The notes: a model not told the origin generated them from the sequence alone. A stretch of 64,000 bases of DNA from Paenibacillus cellulositrophicus (GCF_009363095.1 NZ_CP045295.1:2604001-2668000); one strand, 5' to 3'; positions 33,812-43,134 are shown, counted from the first letter of the stretch. Numbers and translations: made by a program.

Positions 33812-34111
33812 ATGATTATACTCATGGGTTACGTTCACCTAAATCCGTCTGATGTGAATGAGTTTACTGCAGACGTTCAGTCCGTCGTTTCCAGCACGAG
33901 AGCTGAAAAGGGATGTCTCTTTTATGCCTTTACTACGGAAGATGCGCGCGCCGGACGCATGCTGACGGTCCAGCGGTGGCAAGATCAAGAATCGCTGTCG
34001 GCCCATGTTGAAAGACATGAGTCAAAACCGTTTTTAAATAAATGGGGAAACAGAATGAAAATGGACATTCTAAAATACGATATCACGAACGAGCGCTCGT
34101 TCATGGAATAA
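33812..34111 (+). CDS. Antibiotic biosynthesis monooxygenase (ABM) domain protein
   Basis: A 99-residue ferredoxin-like-fold protein of the YgiN/ABM type (quinol monooxygenase-like). The NEFTADVQSVVSSTRAEKGCLFYAF opening and the QRWQDQESLSAHVERHES segment with paired histidines fit the family. It starts 2 bp past the quinone-oxidoreductase stop, so the two are coupled and probably act together on a quinone-like compound. ATG at 33824 is an alternative start; neither has a strong ribosome site. A strong terminator follows at 34165-34200. Confidence 0.8.
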   Translation: MIILMGYVHLNPSDVNEFTADVQSVVSSTRAEKGCLFYAFTTEDARAGRMLTVQRWQDQESLSAHVERHESKPFLNKWGNRMKMDILKYDITNERSFME

Positions 34112-34164
34112 AAGCCCCATCGGCTCAATGAACATAACTGCCCGTTAGTTCATAATCGAATGTT

Positions 34165-34200
34165 AAAACGCTACTGACATACTGTTGTCAGTAGCGTTTT
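34165..34200 (+). terminator. Terminator of the quinone-oxidoreductase/ABM operon
   Basis: AAAACGCTACTGACA and TGTCAGTAGCGTTTT form a perfect 15-bp stem with a T run. Confidence 0.92.
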
Positions 34201-34311
34201 TTTATACTCGGAGTATGTAACCGTAAGGAATGGGAGATCAATACGAAGTATTATGACCCAAAATGATATTATACGGTACTGTATCATTGATTATAGGAAG
34301 GATGGTTTTTC

Positions 34312-34716
34312 ATGAATTTTGCTTCTGTACGCATCATTACCGACGACTTGGATCGTCTTGTCGAGTTTTATGAGAAAGTTATGGGTGTATCGGCGGAACG
34401 CCCCGCGCCCGTCTTCGCCGAAATCGTTGGGTCATCGTGCACCCTGGCGATCGGCCACTCCCAGACGGTGCAGCTGTTCGGTGCTGGTTCCGCAGTGGCT
34501 GCCGACAATCACACAGTCATCCTCGAGTTCCGTGTCGACGATGTCGACGCCGAATACGAGCGCTTGAAGCCGTTTGTCAGCGAGTGGGTCAAGGAACCAA
34601 CCACAATGCCGTGGGGGAACCGTGCTGTGCTGTTTCGGGATCCCGACGGCAACCTGATTAACCTCTTCACGCCGGTGACGGAGGAAGCGATCAAACGGTT
34701 CAGCGGCAGGTCGTAA
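34312..34716 (+). CDS. VOC-family (glyoxalase/bleomycin-resistance) protein
   Basis: A 134-residue protein with one vicinal-oxygen-chelate unit. The opening FASVRIITDDLDRLVEFYEKVMG and the closing RAVLFRDPDGNLINLFTPV are the standard beginning and end of the module. Metal-ligand positions cannot be fixed by eye, so enzyme versus binding protein is open. Monocistronic, with AAGGATGG before the ATG, ending at the hairpin shared with the convergent AraC gene. Confidence 0.88.
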   Translation: MNFASVRIITDDLDRLVEFYEKVMGVSAERPAPVFAEIVGSSCTLAIGHSQTVQLFGAGSAVAADNHTVILEFRVDDVDAEYERLKPFVSEWVKEPTTMPWGNRAVLFRDPDGNLINLFTPVTEEAIKRFSGRS

Positions 34717-34752
34717 ACGGACCGTTGAAGTGAGTGGAACGATAAAGAGACC

Positions 34753-34781
34753 AGAGACCATAATAATGAGCTATGGTCTCT
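34753..34781. terminator. Bidirectional terminator between VOC and AraC genes
   Basis: AGAGACCATA and TATGGTCTCT form a 10-bp stem followed by TTTATTTT on the plus strand, between convergent genes. Confidence 0.85.
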
Positions 34782-34791
34782 TTATTTTAAC

Positions 34792-37032
34792 TCACCGGCA
34801 TTCCGCCGACTCCACATACTCGTCAGGCTTGATGCCTTCATACCGCGCAAAGGCGCGTTTGAAGGAATACACATTCTCGTAGCCCACCGTGCGCGCGACG
34901 TGATCGATGCCGCAGCTTCGCTCCCGCAGCAGCTCCTTCGCCTTCTCCATGCGCAGACGGCATACATAATCATAGAAGTTGATGCCGGTCACCTCTTTGA
35001 ATATTTTAGACACCTTCGATAGGGACATATGGTACATCTCCGCCAACTGCTTTAACGAGATATCTGCGCTCGAATAGTTGTCGTTCACATATTGCAGCAG
35101 CTCGCTGCCGGCTGACACCGCCGAAGACGTGTTGGCATACCGTTTTCGCTCGCAAATGAGCGTACCGACTTCAAACATATAGCTCCACATTTCTTCGATG
35201 TTCGCCGCTTTGGCCCGGCTGCAAAACTGCTTCGTGTAGATATCCGTATCGAGGTTCAGCTCATGCAGCACCCGCAGCATCGTCTCCATCAGCAGGGAGA
35301 GCAGCCGGCTCACACTGGCCTCGGCCAGCTCACGCTTGTCGTTCTCGGCATGGATCTCATGCAGAATTTGCAGGGACGTATCCAGGTTCCCGATCTTGAG
35401 GTTATTGATCAACTGTACTTCCCAATCCGTCGGATAATAATAATCGACACCGGCCTGCATCGTCTCCTCCTGCAGCACCTGAAAATGCTCACGCGAGAAT
35501 ATGGTGTAGCGCAGTCTTTCATTGGCCGTGTAATACGATTTGCTGATGCCGACCAGCCCTTGCTCAACCCCTCCGTATAAAATATCCGGATGAAATCCGC
35601 TCAGCCGCTCGATTTCCCCGGCTATCTCAGCAGCAATCCGTTCCAGCATATCATCGTCTCCAAACGGCTGCCCGGAGGACACGATCATTGCCTTATCCGC
35701 ATTCGTGACCTCGAACAGCGCATAGTCCAGCCCGTAACGGCTCATCGCTTTTTCCACGATCACCATCATCAGCATTTCGATCTTCCGGATTTTCTCAAAG
35801 TCGGAAAAATCGCGAATAGCGTGGAAGCTGACAAGCATCGTGCAGTAATACATGTCCTCGGTATAAGCGATCCCCAGTTTCCCCAGCTCGTTCTTCTGCT
35901 GATCGTCCATAAAATATCCCTTGAGCAGACGAAGATACAAATTCGACTTGGCGGCGTTTTCGTAATCCTGCATCGACTGCTGAAGCTTGCGGTTTTCATG
36001 CAGCAGACGGTCGAACGATTTTTCGATAAAATTGTATTCAGAACCCGTCACTTTGCCGTTTCGGACATCCTCGACCCGCGCCGCGGCGCTCAGCTTACTC
36101 AGTAGAGCTCCGAGAGGACGGTAACTGATTTTGGCCAGCAGATAAGCCATACACGCGCCAATAACGATGGAAATCAGGATGGCTGCCAGCGAGCTGAACA
36201 AATTGCCGATACCGATGACGCTGCTGTCCGTGTAGGAGATCGCATACTGCACATCACTGGCCTCTGAAGACAAATGAATGGGGTAGGAAGCCGCTCCGCT
36301 GCGGGCTGCCGGATCATTTCGGACTTGGCTGTAAATCAGCGCATCCCGGGACGTCATGACGATCTCCTGCGATTCAATCCCTCCAAACCGGTGCATATAC
36401 TCTGAAAAGTAAGCGCTATCAACAAACAATACCAAAACCGCTCGCGGATGATTCACCACCTCCAGGCTTTGCAGCACGGGGATCACGCGCTTATCGCTGC
36501 CCCACAGCTTCATGCTGGCCGGCGGCAAGATGGTAAAATACTGCTGCTGCGCAAAGGAGCTCTGCAGCTGCTGCTCGGCAGCTTCGTCGAATGCGACAAT
36601 CGACTGGAAAAATTCCTTCAGCGGGAACATCCCCCACGAAGTCATCGCCTTCTGCTGCTCCGGAAACACCACCATGCCAAAAGAGAGAATCCCCTGCGAA
36701 CTCACGCTATTGCCGAGACTGGTGCGAATATCCAGCATCTTGGTGATATCGAATTCCTGATCGTAAACGTTCGTATCCTGCATCAGCTTCTTCACCCAGG
36801 ATTCGTTGCTCAACGTTTTGCCCAAGGTTTTGAGCTCATTCAGTTTATTGTCGACCAGATCGGCGATCCGCTTGGCGTCCAAAGCATGTGCCTCATGCTG
36901 CCGGCGTTTCTCCTCGACGATGTTCCGTTGCACGTTTAATGCGCTGAACACGATAATCGGGATGATCAAAATCGCGGTATAAGACAACAAAATTTTACGA
37001 AACGTGCCGCTTCCGAAGCTGCCATTGCGCAC
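34792..37032 (-). CDS. Membrane-bound AraC-family regulator of the lpl-type operon
   Basis: Sensor-regulator of about 746 residues: one transmembrane helix near the N terminus (ILLSYTAILIIPIIVFSAL), an extracellular dCache-like region, a second helix near residue 280-300 (LAAILISIVIGACMAYLLA), a long cytoplasmic linker, and a C-terminal AraC HTH (ISLKQLAEMYHMSLSKVSKIF...). This two-helix architecture is characteristic of Paenibacillus regulators beside LplABC importers, where the extracellular part or the lipoprotein reports the sugar. The GTG at 37032 has GGGGGAGGGG 5 bases upstream. It is the last gene of the lplB-lplC-lplA operon and its probable regulator. Confidence 0.9.
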   Translation of the reverse strand: MRNGSFGSGTFRKILLSYTAILIIPIIVFSALNVQRNIVEEKRRQHEAHALDAKRIADLVDNKLNELKTLGKTLSNESWVKKLMQDTNVYDQEFDITKMLDIRTSLGNSVSSQGILSFGMVVFPEQQKAMTSWGMFPLKEFFQSIVAFDEAAEQQLQSSFAQQQYFTILPPASMKLWGSDKRVIPVLQSLEVVNHPRAVLVLFVDSAYFSEYMHRFGGIESQEIVMTSRDALIYSQVRNDPAARSGAASYPIHLSSEASDVQYAISYTDSSVIGIGNLFSSLAAILISIVIGACMAYLLAKISYRPLGALLSKLSAAARVEDVRNGKVTGSEYNFIEKSFDRLLHENRKLQQSMQDYENAAKSNLYLRLLKGYFMDDQQKNELGKLGIAYTEDMYYCTMLVSFHAIRDFSDFEKIRKIEMLMMVIVEKAMSRYGLDYALFEVTNADKAMIVSSGQPFGDDDMLERIAAEIAGEIERLSGFHPDILYGGVEQGLVGISKSYYTANERLRYTIFSREHFQVLQEETMQAGVDYYYPTDWEVQLINNLKIGNLDTSLQILHEIHAENDKRELAEASVSRLLSLLMETMLRVLHELNLDTDIYTKQFCSRAKAANIEEMWSYMFEVGTLICERKRYANTSSAVSAGSELLQYVNDNYSSADISLKQLAEMYHMSLSKVSKIFKEVTGINFYDYVCRLRMEKAKELLRERSCGIDHVARTVGYENVYSFKRAFARYEGIKPDEYVESAECR

Positions 37033-37135
37033 AAATACCCCTCCCCCACTAGATAAGCAAAAACAGGAAAACAGCAGAGCCTCCAAAGCGAATTAGAGCC
37101 TGCCATTTTCCAAAGTCATACGGTTACAGTCAACG

Positions 37136-38770
37136 TTACTGGATGCTGTTGTATCTGTCGAGCAATTGCTGGTCGATTTCCAGCAGCTGGTCCAGCCCCA
37201 GCTTTTTCAGATCGGCCATATATTGATCCCAGTTGTCGAGCGATTTCTGCCCCAAAGCCAGCTTGGTCGCAAGCTCCGTGGAGTACGTGTTCAGATTGGT
37301 CAAAATCTTCGTTTTCGCTTCCAGCTGCTGATCGTCGGGAATCGCCAAATAGTTGTCATTCATATTGACGAAATACGGCTTGTATTTCAGAATATTGAGC
37401 TCGTTCTCGGCTTTGTATTTAGGTACGCCGGACAGCTCAAATTCGAGGTTGGCGAACTGAACCCGCGGGAACACCGTATCGCCGAACAGCCGGAGTCCGG
37501 GAACCTGGCCCGTTTTGGCCAGTTCTTCGTCCGAGGCGTTGTTGATGAATACATTCGCGCCGCTCTCATCCTTTTTATAGGTTTGTCCTTCGATGCCCCA
37601 ATACAGAAGTTCGGCGTACTTATCCGAATAGATCGTGTCAAAATACTTGATCGCCGCTTCTACGTTTTTGCTGTCTTTCGTAATCGCGTATTTCTGCCAC
37701 ACCAGAAACGGCGGCTCAATTTGGGCTGCTGGGGCAATGCCGTCTACCGCTTGAAGCGGCATAAGTGGTAGATATTCCCCGCCCCCCTTGATCGTCGGCT
37801 CCAGATACGTCTCCAGGTTGTAATCCCCTGTGGAAGCAACCTGGTTTTCCGTCATCTTCTGCTGCTTCTGCTCCCCTGTCGCCCCGATCAGGCTTGTGTC
37901 GAGCACGCCTTCCTTCACCAGCTGCTGCAGGTAGCGGAAGTAATCCTTGATGCCGTCCTGGTACCACGGGGAGACGACCTTTTTGTTCTCCACATCCACG
38001 GAAGAAATGCTGGTCCCCAGCCCGAACCACTGCGCAATCGGTCCTGAGAAGGCACCCGGATCGTAGACGAGCACCTCATCCTTTTGCCCGTTGCCGTTGG
38101 CGTCCTTGTCGCGCATCGTTTTCAGCGTTTGCAAATATTCCTCCGCACTCGTTGGAACCGGAAGGCTCAGCTTATCAAGCCAGTCCTTGCGGAGCAGCAT
38201 CGTTAAGGAGACCGGAGCCGGATCGGTGCCTTGATACGTTTTTTTGTGCAGATCGCTGAACCAGTACATTTTCCCGTCCGACGTCGTCGTCGTCTTTTTC
38301 GCATAGGGGAACTCCTGCTCATACATCTTCTTGATGTTGCCGTTGCTGTACTTCTCGATCAGCGGATTCAGGTCCAGCAGCACGCCCTGCTTCGCCAGAT
38401 TGAGCACCGTCGTATTGTCCAGCGCCGAAATGTTGACGATATCCGGAAGATTGGAGCCGGACGCCATACGCGTTTTGATGACGACGTTGTACTGCTCGTT
38501 CGGAACGAGCTCGTAATCGAGCTGCAGGTTCGCATCCGTCAGCAGCTTGTCGACTTCCTTCCAGACCGGGTACTTCTCCCTGTCCTCGAATTTGATGAAC
38601 TTGTTCGAACCGGTCGGCCCGAGAAGCCGCAGCTTGGCGGACTGCTGCCCGGCTGGGGCATTGCTATCGGCTTCCTCTGGTTTGCTGTCTCCCCCGCTGC
38701 AAGCGGTTACAGAAGCAATTAAAACAACGGCGATGATGGCAGACATAAGCGGTTTTTTCCTTTTTTTCAT
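37136..38770 (-). CDS. LplA-type solute-binding lipoprotein
   Basis: Extracellular oligosaccharide receptor of 544 residues. The signal peptide ends in the lipobox VTAC with Cys24, followed by an acidic linker and the family 1 binding fold (EVDKLLTDANLQLDYELVPNEQYNVVIKTRMASGSNLPDIVNI). The length over 500 residues and the C-terminal LNTYSTELATKLALGQKSLDNWDQYMADLKKLGLDQLLEI are typical of LplA/YtcQ-like receptors for wall- or plant-derived glycans. RBS GGGGGAAG. Middle gene of the importer operon. No ATPase is encoded here; such systems use the shared MsmX ATPase. Confidence 0.92.
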   Translation of the reverse strand: MKKRKKPLMSAIIAVVLIASVTACSGGDSKPEEADSNAPAGQQSAKLRLLGPTGSNKFIKFEDREKYPVWKEVDKLLTDANLQLDYELVPNEQYNVVIKTRMASGSNLPDIVNISALDNTTVLNLAKQGVLLDLNPLIEKYSNGNIKKMYEQEFPYAKKTTTTSDGKMYWFSDLHKKTYQGTDPAPVSLTMLLRKDWLDKLSLPVPTSAEEYLQTLKTMRDKDANGNGQKDEVLVYDPGAFSGPIAQWFGLGTSISSVDVENKKVVSPWYQDGIKDYFRYLQQLVKEGVLDTSLIGATGEQKQQKMTENQVASTGDYNLETYLEPTIKGGGEYLPLMPLQAVDGIAPAAQIEPPFLVWQKYAITKDSKNVEAAIKYFDTIYSDKYAELLYWGIEGQTYKKDESGANVFINNASDEELAKTGQVPGLRLFGDTVFPRVQFANLEFELSGVPKYKAENELNILKYKPYFVNMNDNYLAIPDDQQLEAKTKILTNLNTYSTELATKLALGQKSLDNWDQYMADLKKLGLDQLLEIDQQLLDRYNSIQ

Positions 38771-38799
38771 ACAACTCTTCCCCCTTCGGATGGCCCAGC

Positions 38800-39711
38800 C
38801 TATTCCTTTAATGAACCCAGCAGCGCTCCCTTGATGAAATACTTCTGAAAGAACGGATATGTAAAAATGACGGGTAACGTCGTAAAGACGATAATGGCAT
38901 ATTTCAGCTGGATGTTTGAGAGCATGTTGGCGACCGCATTTTTCGCATCCTCCATCGACAGCATCTTTAAATCGACCGACTGCTGGACCACGACCCGGTA
39001 CAGGTACATTTGCAGCGGGTGCAGCTTCTCATTCGGCAAATACACGAGCGCGTCGAACCAGCTGTTCCAGATGCCGACGACCGAATAAATGGCGATGACC
39101 GCCAGGATCGGCTTGGATATCGGGATAATGACCCGGAACAGCAGCTGCAAATGGGAAGCGCCGTCGATAAAAGCCGACTCCTTCAGCCCATCCGGAATGT
39201 TGGCAAAAAACGTTCGCACCAGGATAATATTCCAAATGCTGACCATCCCCGGAATGATGACCGCAAACATCGTGTTATACAATCCAAGCTTGTTCACCAG
39301 CAGGTAGGACGGAATGAGACCGCCTCCAAAATACATCGGGATCAGCAGGTACGACACGACCCACTTCCTGCCCATCAGATTGCGAACGGTGAGCGGATAG
39401 GCACCGAGCACGGCTGTCAGACAGTTTAAAATCGTACCCGCACTCACATAGATCAACGTGTTGGAATAAGCCCACCACATTTTCGTATCGCTGACGATCA
39501 GCTTGTACGAATCGAGGAACAATCCTTTCGGATACCAGAACACATTCATGGCCGCGACTTCCGTCGGATTGCTGATGGACATAATGATCACGAAATAAAA
39601 AGGATACAGCGTGATTAAGCAAAGGGCGAGCGCCAGCGCATACAACACGACGTCGACGACAACCGAGCCTTGCTTGATGGTGTTCGGATTTCTTTTGACC
39701 CTGGCGGCCAT
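38800..39711 (-). CDS. LplC/YtcP-type ABC permease
   Basis: CUT1 sugar-importer permease of about 303 residues with six helices (MalG-like). The EAA loop ESAFIDGASHLQLLFRVIIPISKP is present, and the protein ends FIKGALLGSLKE as usual for LplC. ATG at 39711 (AAGGGGGAG upstream) is preferred to 39729. It lies 11 bp beyond the partner permease stop, in the same operon. Confidence 0.93.
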   Translation of the reverse strand: MAARVKRNPNTIKQGSVVVDVVLYALALALCLITLYPFYFVIIMSISNPTEVAAMNVFWYPKGLFLDSYKLIVSDTKMWWAYSNTLIYVSAGTILNCLTAVLGAYPLTVRNLMGRKWVVSYLLIPMYFGGGLIPSYLLVNKLGLYNTMFAVIIPGMVSIWNIILVRTFFANIPDGLKESAFIDGASHLQLLFRVIIPISKPILAVIAIYSVVGIWNSWFDALVYLPNEKLHPLQMYLYRVVVQQSVDLKMLSMEDAKNAVANMLSNIQLKYAIIVFTTLPVIFTYPFFQKYFIKGALLGSLKE

Positions 39712-39722
39712 GGGACTCCCCC

Positions 39723-40655
39723 TTACCATAAGGCGTAATCGGAATATTTACGGCTGAGTGTATTGGCTGTGTACAGCAGCGTGAAATTGATGATCGAGAT
39801 AAACAATCCTACGGCCGTTCCTGCGCTGAAATTGCCGCCCAGCAAACCGTCGCGGTATAAATACGTGCCGATGACGTCGGCCGTCTCGTACACCATTGGG
39901 TTATAAATGAGCAAGATAAACTCGCTATTGGCCGACAGTAAATTGCCGATCGCAAAAATCAACAGGATAAAAATCGTCGGCCGGATGGCCGGCAGCGTAA
40001 TATGGAGCATTTGCTTGAAGCGGTTGGCCCCGTCCATCTTCGCCGCTTCGTACTGATGCGGGTCCACGGAGGACATAGCGGCCAAATATAAAATGCTGCT
40101 CCACCCAAACGACTTCCAGATGCTCGTAATCGTATAAATCGCCGGAAAATACCCCGGCTCCGTATTCAGCGCCACCGGCGTGCCGCCGAACAGCTTGACG
40201 ATGGCGTTCACGATGCCGTCCGTATTGATAAAAGACAACACCATCCCCGCCACGACCACATTCGAAATAAAATGGGGCAAATAGCTTGCCGTCTGCACGT
40301 ATTTTTTAAATACGCCGCTTTTGAGTTCATTCAGCAGCAGGGCAAACAGGATCGGCACCCAGAAGCCAAACACCAGAAAATAAAAGCTGAGCAAAAACGT
40401 GTTCCGCATCAATCTCCCGAAATACGGGCCGTTAAAAAAGTCGATGAAATGCTGAAAGCCGACCCAATCCGTTCCGTGCAGGGATAGAAAGGGTTTGCCC
40501 GGGTAGTAATTCTGAAACGCGATCAGAATCCCGTACATCGGAATGTAGCTGAAAATAAAAATGTGAACCAGAACGGGAAGCATTATTAAGTACAGCTGGA
40601 GGTTGTCACGCACTCGAAAAGATTTTCGCTGATTCGGCTGACGAATGGCTCTCAT
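39723..40655 (-). CDS. LplB/YtlB-type ABC permease
   Basis: Partner CUT1 permease of 310 residues. It opens with the LYLIMLPVLVHIFIFSYIPMYGILIAFQNY segment characteristic of LplB, and its EAA loop is YEAAKMDGANRFKQMLHITLPAIRP. First gene of the operon, preceded by AAGGGGAAG and by a 1.2-kb intergenic region with a duplicated 50-bp element that is the likely control region. Confidence 0.93.
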   Translation of the reverse strand: MRAIRQPNQRKSFRVRDNLQLYLIMLPVLVHIFIFSYIPMYGILIAFQNYYPGKPFLSLHGTDWVGFQHFIDFFNGPYFGRLMRNTFLLSFYFLVFGFWVPILFALLLNELKSGVFKKYVQTASYLPHFISNVVVAGMVLSFINTDGIVNAIVKLFGGTPVALNTEPGYFPAIYTITSIWKSFGWSSILYLAAMSSVDPHQYEAAKMDGANRFKQMLHITLPAIRPTIFILLIFAIGNLLSANSEFILLIYNPMVYETADVIGTYLYRDGLLGGNFSAGTAVGLFISIINFTLLYTANTLSRKYSDYALW

Positions 40656-40730
40656 GATCTTCCCCTTCCCTGATGATCTCGACGGAACTTGCAGGCCCGC
40701 TTCCGCATGGACTCATGATATGCCGAGCCC

Positions 40731-40780
40731 CGGATTTCAGGCAAGCAACATTTTTTGATGGGGTGCGCAATATTTTCGGG
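40731..40780. repeat. 50-bp direct repeat, copy 1, upstream of lplB-type gene
   Basis: Matches copy 2 at 42 of 50 positions by hand alignment. Conserved blocks are CAGGCAAG, CATTTTTTGAT and TGCGCAAT followed by TTTTCGG. It lies 76 bp upstream of the start codon and may contain promoter or regulator sites. Confidence 0.65.
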
Positions 40781-40859
40781 GGTGGGGAAGATGAGTGGGG
40801 GAAGAGCGGGAAAGGGGGTTCAAGGAATGTAAAATAGGGTTGAGGCAAGCGTACAATAT

Positions 40860-40909
40860 CGGATTACAGGCAAGTCTCATTTTTTGATTGGTTGCGCAAT
40901 GTTTTCGGA
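40860..40909. repeat. 50-bp direct repeat, copy 2, upstream of lplB-type gene
   Basis: Second copy, 129 bp from the first and in the same orientation. Same conserved blocks CAGGCAAG, CATTTTTTGAT and TGCGCAAT. Confidence 0.65.
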
Positions 40910-41156
40910 GGGAATTGGGGGAGGGTCTAGGTTAAATCATGAATAGGTATTACTTCACTTGCAAATTCGAAGATGGTTTAGGGGGAATAGGAAGTAATTT
41001 CTCATACATACGATCTAATAATTGTTGGGGATGATGTCATTATAAAGAAGCAAAGGGGTACTGATATCTATTGAACAGCGTAAGTAGGCAGTATCTGAGG
41101 AGTTGTTCCAAAAGAACGTGATGCGAGGATCTATGATCTATACATAAAAAACCTAA

Positions 41157-41193
41157 AAAAGATCCTGCCAGCTCATAGCCAGCAGGATCTTTT
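41157..41193 (+). terminator. Strong hairpin with T run
   Basis: AAAAGATCCTGC and GCAGGATCTTTT form a 12-bp stem. No intact gene ends just before it on either strand, so it may be left from a lost gene. Confidence 0.6.
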
Positions 41194-41250
41194 AATCTGC
41201 AAATTAGAGATCGCTACTAATTGTAGCAGACATTCCCCAAGCTTCATCCC

Positions 41251-41612
41251 ATGATGTGCAATTCCTCAAATGTAGCAGGTACGTGGATTTACTCACCAAC
41301 GATTAAAACAGCCGGTAAATATTATGCTGAGAGTCTAGGCTCGTTTAAAACACCCACGAAGTATGAAAATTACGGTGGCTATAAGTCTGAGGTACAAACA
41401 TTCCCTGTAAGCACGCTATCTAAAAGCTCAATTGAAACTTCAGAAGAAATAAAATATTTGATGAGCTTGACTACGTACCCTGTAATAGAAACGGTGAAAC
41501 CTTCGGATCACGTTCATCCATAGAAGCCGTAGGTTACGAGCCCGATTTAGTATCAGCTATTGGAACCAACGGTGTTGAAGGTTATGTAAAGGCAGATGAT
41601 CTAAAATGGTGA
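41251..41612 (+). pseudogene. Frameshifted secreted-type protein gene (function unknown)
   Basis: The first frame reads to EEIKYLMSLTTYPV, after which a one-base loss near 41482 moves the natural continuation into another frame: NRNGETFGSRSSIEAVGYEP, then DLVSAIGTNGVEGYVKADDL, ending at a TGA at about 41612. The NGETFGS...EPDLVSAxGxxGxEGYV pattern resembles a peptidase-associated secreted family of Paenibacillus and Bacillus that I cannot name with certainty. No signal peptide or ribosome site remains, so the 5' end is also lost or altered. Confidence 0.6.
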
Positions 41613-41838
41613 TATTCGTACAACCAAATTGGATCTTATGTTGCTAACGAAGCAGAGATACAGACATATGTACAAAATCCTGATTTTGTATAAATATCAG
41701 TCGGACCAGGATTTTATTTATACGTATACGTTCCGGGGAAACTATCAATTATAGTGTCCCACTCTTAATAAATTCATCTTCATACAAGATACAAGATGAT
41801 CACTTTATGAGTTAGAGTAAACAAGAATTATTCATTGA

Positions 41839-41869
41839 AAAGAGGCCTCCAACTATCCGTAGCCTCTTT
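41839..41869 (-). terminator. Terminator of the copper-amine-oxidase-like gene
   Basis: AAAGAGGC and GCCTCTTT close an 8-bp stem just past the stop codon of the gene at 41876; the minus-strand reading ends in TTTTC. Confidence 0.7.
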
Positions 41870-41875
41870 CGTTTA

Positions 41876-42364
41876 TTAAAACATTGATGTAATTGAACCG
41901 CTAAATTTATCAACATAATACCATCCCCAAGTTGCCGTATGTCCTCCGCTTCCATCCTCCTCCATTACCACCTCATATACATGAACAACATAAGAATTTC
42001 CTTCATAGTGGTCGACATCAACGTAAACCTTCGGATTATTAGGTACTTTGTATTTATCTCTAACGAGCTTGATTGCTTGGGTCTCTGTAACCTTAATCTG
42101 AGGCTGTTTTCCGATAAAAAGTCCATCGTTTACCAATCCAATATCTTTACCAATTGCTTTGCTTACCGAACGAGCCGGTACGTATGTAGTCCCCTTATAT
42201 ATAATTGCATCTGCTGAAGTCTTTTTAGTGCCATCAACATAAATACCTAGTGTTTGAATAGCAACTTTAATATTTGTGGTTCCACTTGCTGCAAAAGCTG
42301 TTGCTCCCGTCAACATTGACCCAATTACAATACCAATGACTAACCCCTTTAATTTGTCCTTCAT
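41876..42364 (-). CDS. Secreted protein with copper amine oxidase-like N-terminal domain
   Basis: Exported protein of about 162 residues. After the ATG at 42364 comes a signal peptide (KLKGLVIGIVIGSMLTGATAFA), then a stalk-type domain (IKVAIQTLGIYVDGTKKTSADAIIYKGTTYVPARSVSKAIG) known as the copper amine oxidase N-terminal domain, and a PepSY-like end (TETQAIKLVRDKYKVPNNPKVYVDVDHYEGNSYVVHVYE). The domain is not catalytic and occurs in many Paenibacillus wall proteins. The role is probably structural or inhibitory. Confidence 0.82.
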   Translation of the reverse strand: MKDKLKGLVIGIVIGSMLTGATAFAASGTTNIKVAIQTLGIYVDGTKKTSADAIIYKGTTYVPARSVSKAIGKDIGLVNDGLFIGKQPQIKVTETQAIKLVRDKYKVPNNPKVYVDVDHYEGNSYVVHVYEVVMEEDGSGGHTATWGWYYVDKFSGSITSMF

Positions 42365-42501
42365 CTCTCCAATACTCCTTTTTTGTGTGATAAATATCAA
42401 TTCGACAATTTGATACAAATTCCCTCCTCAGCAGTAATTAAATACCTCTTGCATAGGGAACGTATGTTGATCTCACAAATTAAGACGGGTCATAAAATAA
42501 A

Positions 42502-42539
42502 AGGGCAACTGTTTCGAAATTTTCGAAACAACTGCCCTA
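42502..42539 (-). terminator. Terminator of the DUF4359-like gene
   Basis: AGGGCA and TGCCCT enclose a second perfect stem GTTTCGAAA/TTTCGAAAC; the minus-strand side continues TTTTATTTTAT. Confidence 0.75.
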
Positions 42540-42549
42540 TATTTGTTCT

Positions 42550-42837
42550 CTAGAAAGAGGGGATACCGAAATAATTATTGAAGGCTCCGATAGCCCTTAC
42601 CTTTTCTTCCTGTCCTAAATCTGTCCTGCACGTACTTAAAAATACGTAATTTTTACACGTTGATGTACTACCAAAAATCGAAGATCCAAGGAGATCAACA
42701 CCCAGATTAACCAATTGATCATTATTCTGGTTTTTAACTTCTTCCTTTATCCACTCTGTGTACTGTTTCTTATCAGGTACAGTAATAGCCGCAATTACGA
42801 GAATGAAAAGAACGATAATTAATATGTATTTTTTCAT
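42550..42837 (-). CDS. Small exported protein, DUF4359-like
   Basis: A 95-residue protein with an N-terminal hydrophobic segment (YILIIVLFILVIAAITV) acting as signal peptide or anchor, followed by DKKQYTEWIKEEV and a short C-terminal region with two cysteines (STCKNYVFLSTC) that could pair outside the cell. It resembles DUF4359 proteins, for which no function is known. Monocistronic with its own terminator. The family call rests on the YTEWIKEE motif and is moderate. Confidence 0.65.
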   Translation of the reverse strand: MKKYILIIVLFILVIAAITVPDKKQYTEWIKEEVKNQNNDQLVNLGVDLLGSSIFGSTSTCKNYVFLSTCRTDLGQEEKVRAIGAFNNYFGIPSF

Positions 42838-43134
42838 ATACCCACCTTCCCTTATTTCACTCTTAGATTATAAACAAATAACAAGGTTAGATGAAGAATA
42901 ACTTTTGCAACTCCTTCTCTATTTTGAAGATGAATCACAAGTCCCCGTTTCACCAACCGTTCGCGTGCACCCTCGAGAAGTGGAATAATCCTTTATAAAT
43001 ACGTCATAACAGAATTTTACGTAATTAAAATTTCAGCGATCAGATATAAATAGCCTGCCTGGCATCATTTCGCAAAGTTATCGTTCCCTCTCAATTCGTT
43101 GCAAGCAGAATCTTCTTGTCGTTGTATTTATATG
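42838..43134. other. Intergenic stretch, possible gene remnant
   Basis: About 300 bp. On the minus strand an open frame reads RIIPLLEGARERLVKRG then LVIHLQNREGVAKVILHLT without a start codon, suggesting a decayed gene tail at 42860-42980. It could also be chance. Confidence 0.3.

Larger units (their letters stand above)
40656..41250. other. Long upstream region of the lpl-type operon
   Basis: No convincing gene in about 600 bp. It holds two copies of a 50-bp element (40731-40780 and 40860-40909), a terminator hairpin (41157-41193), and AT-rich unassigned sequence between 40920 and 41150. Confidence 0.5.

Noticed and set aside
40920..41150. Short open frame starting near 40939 (about 31 codons)
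   Set aside because: No recognisable ribosome site, family or conservation signal; could be chance in AT-rich DNA.
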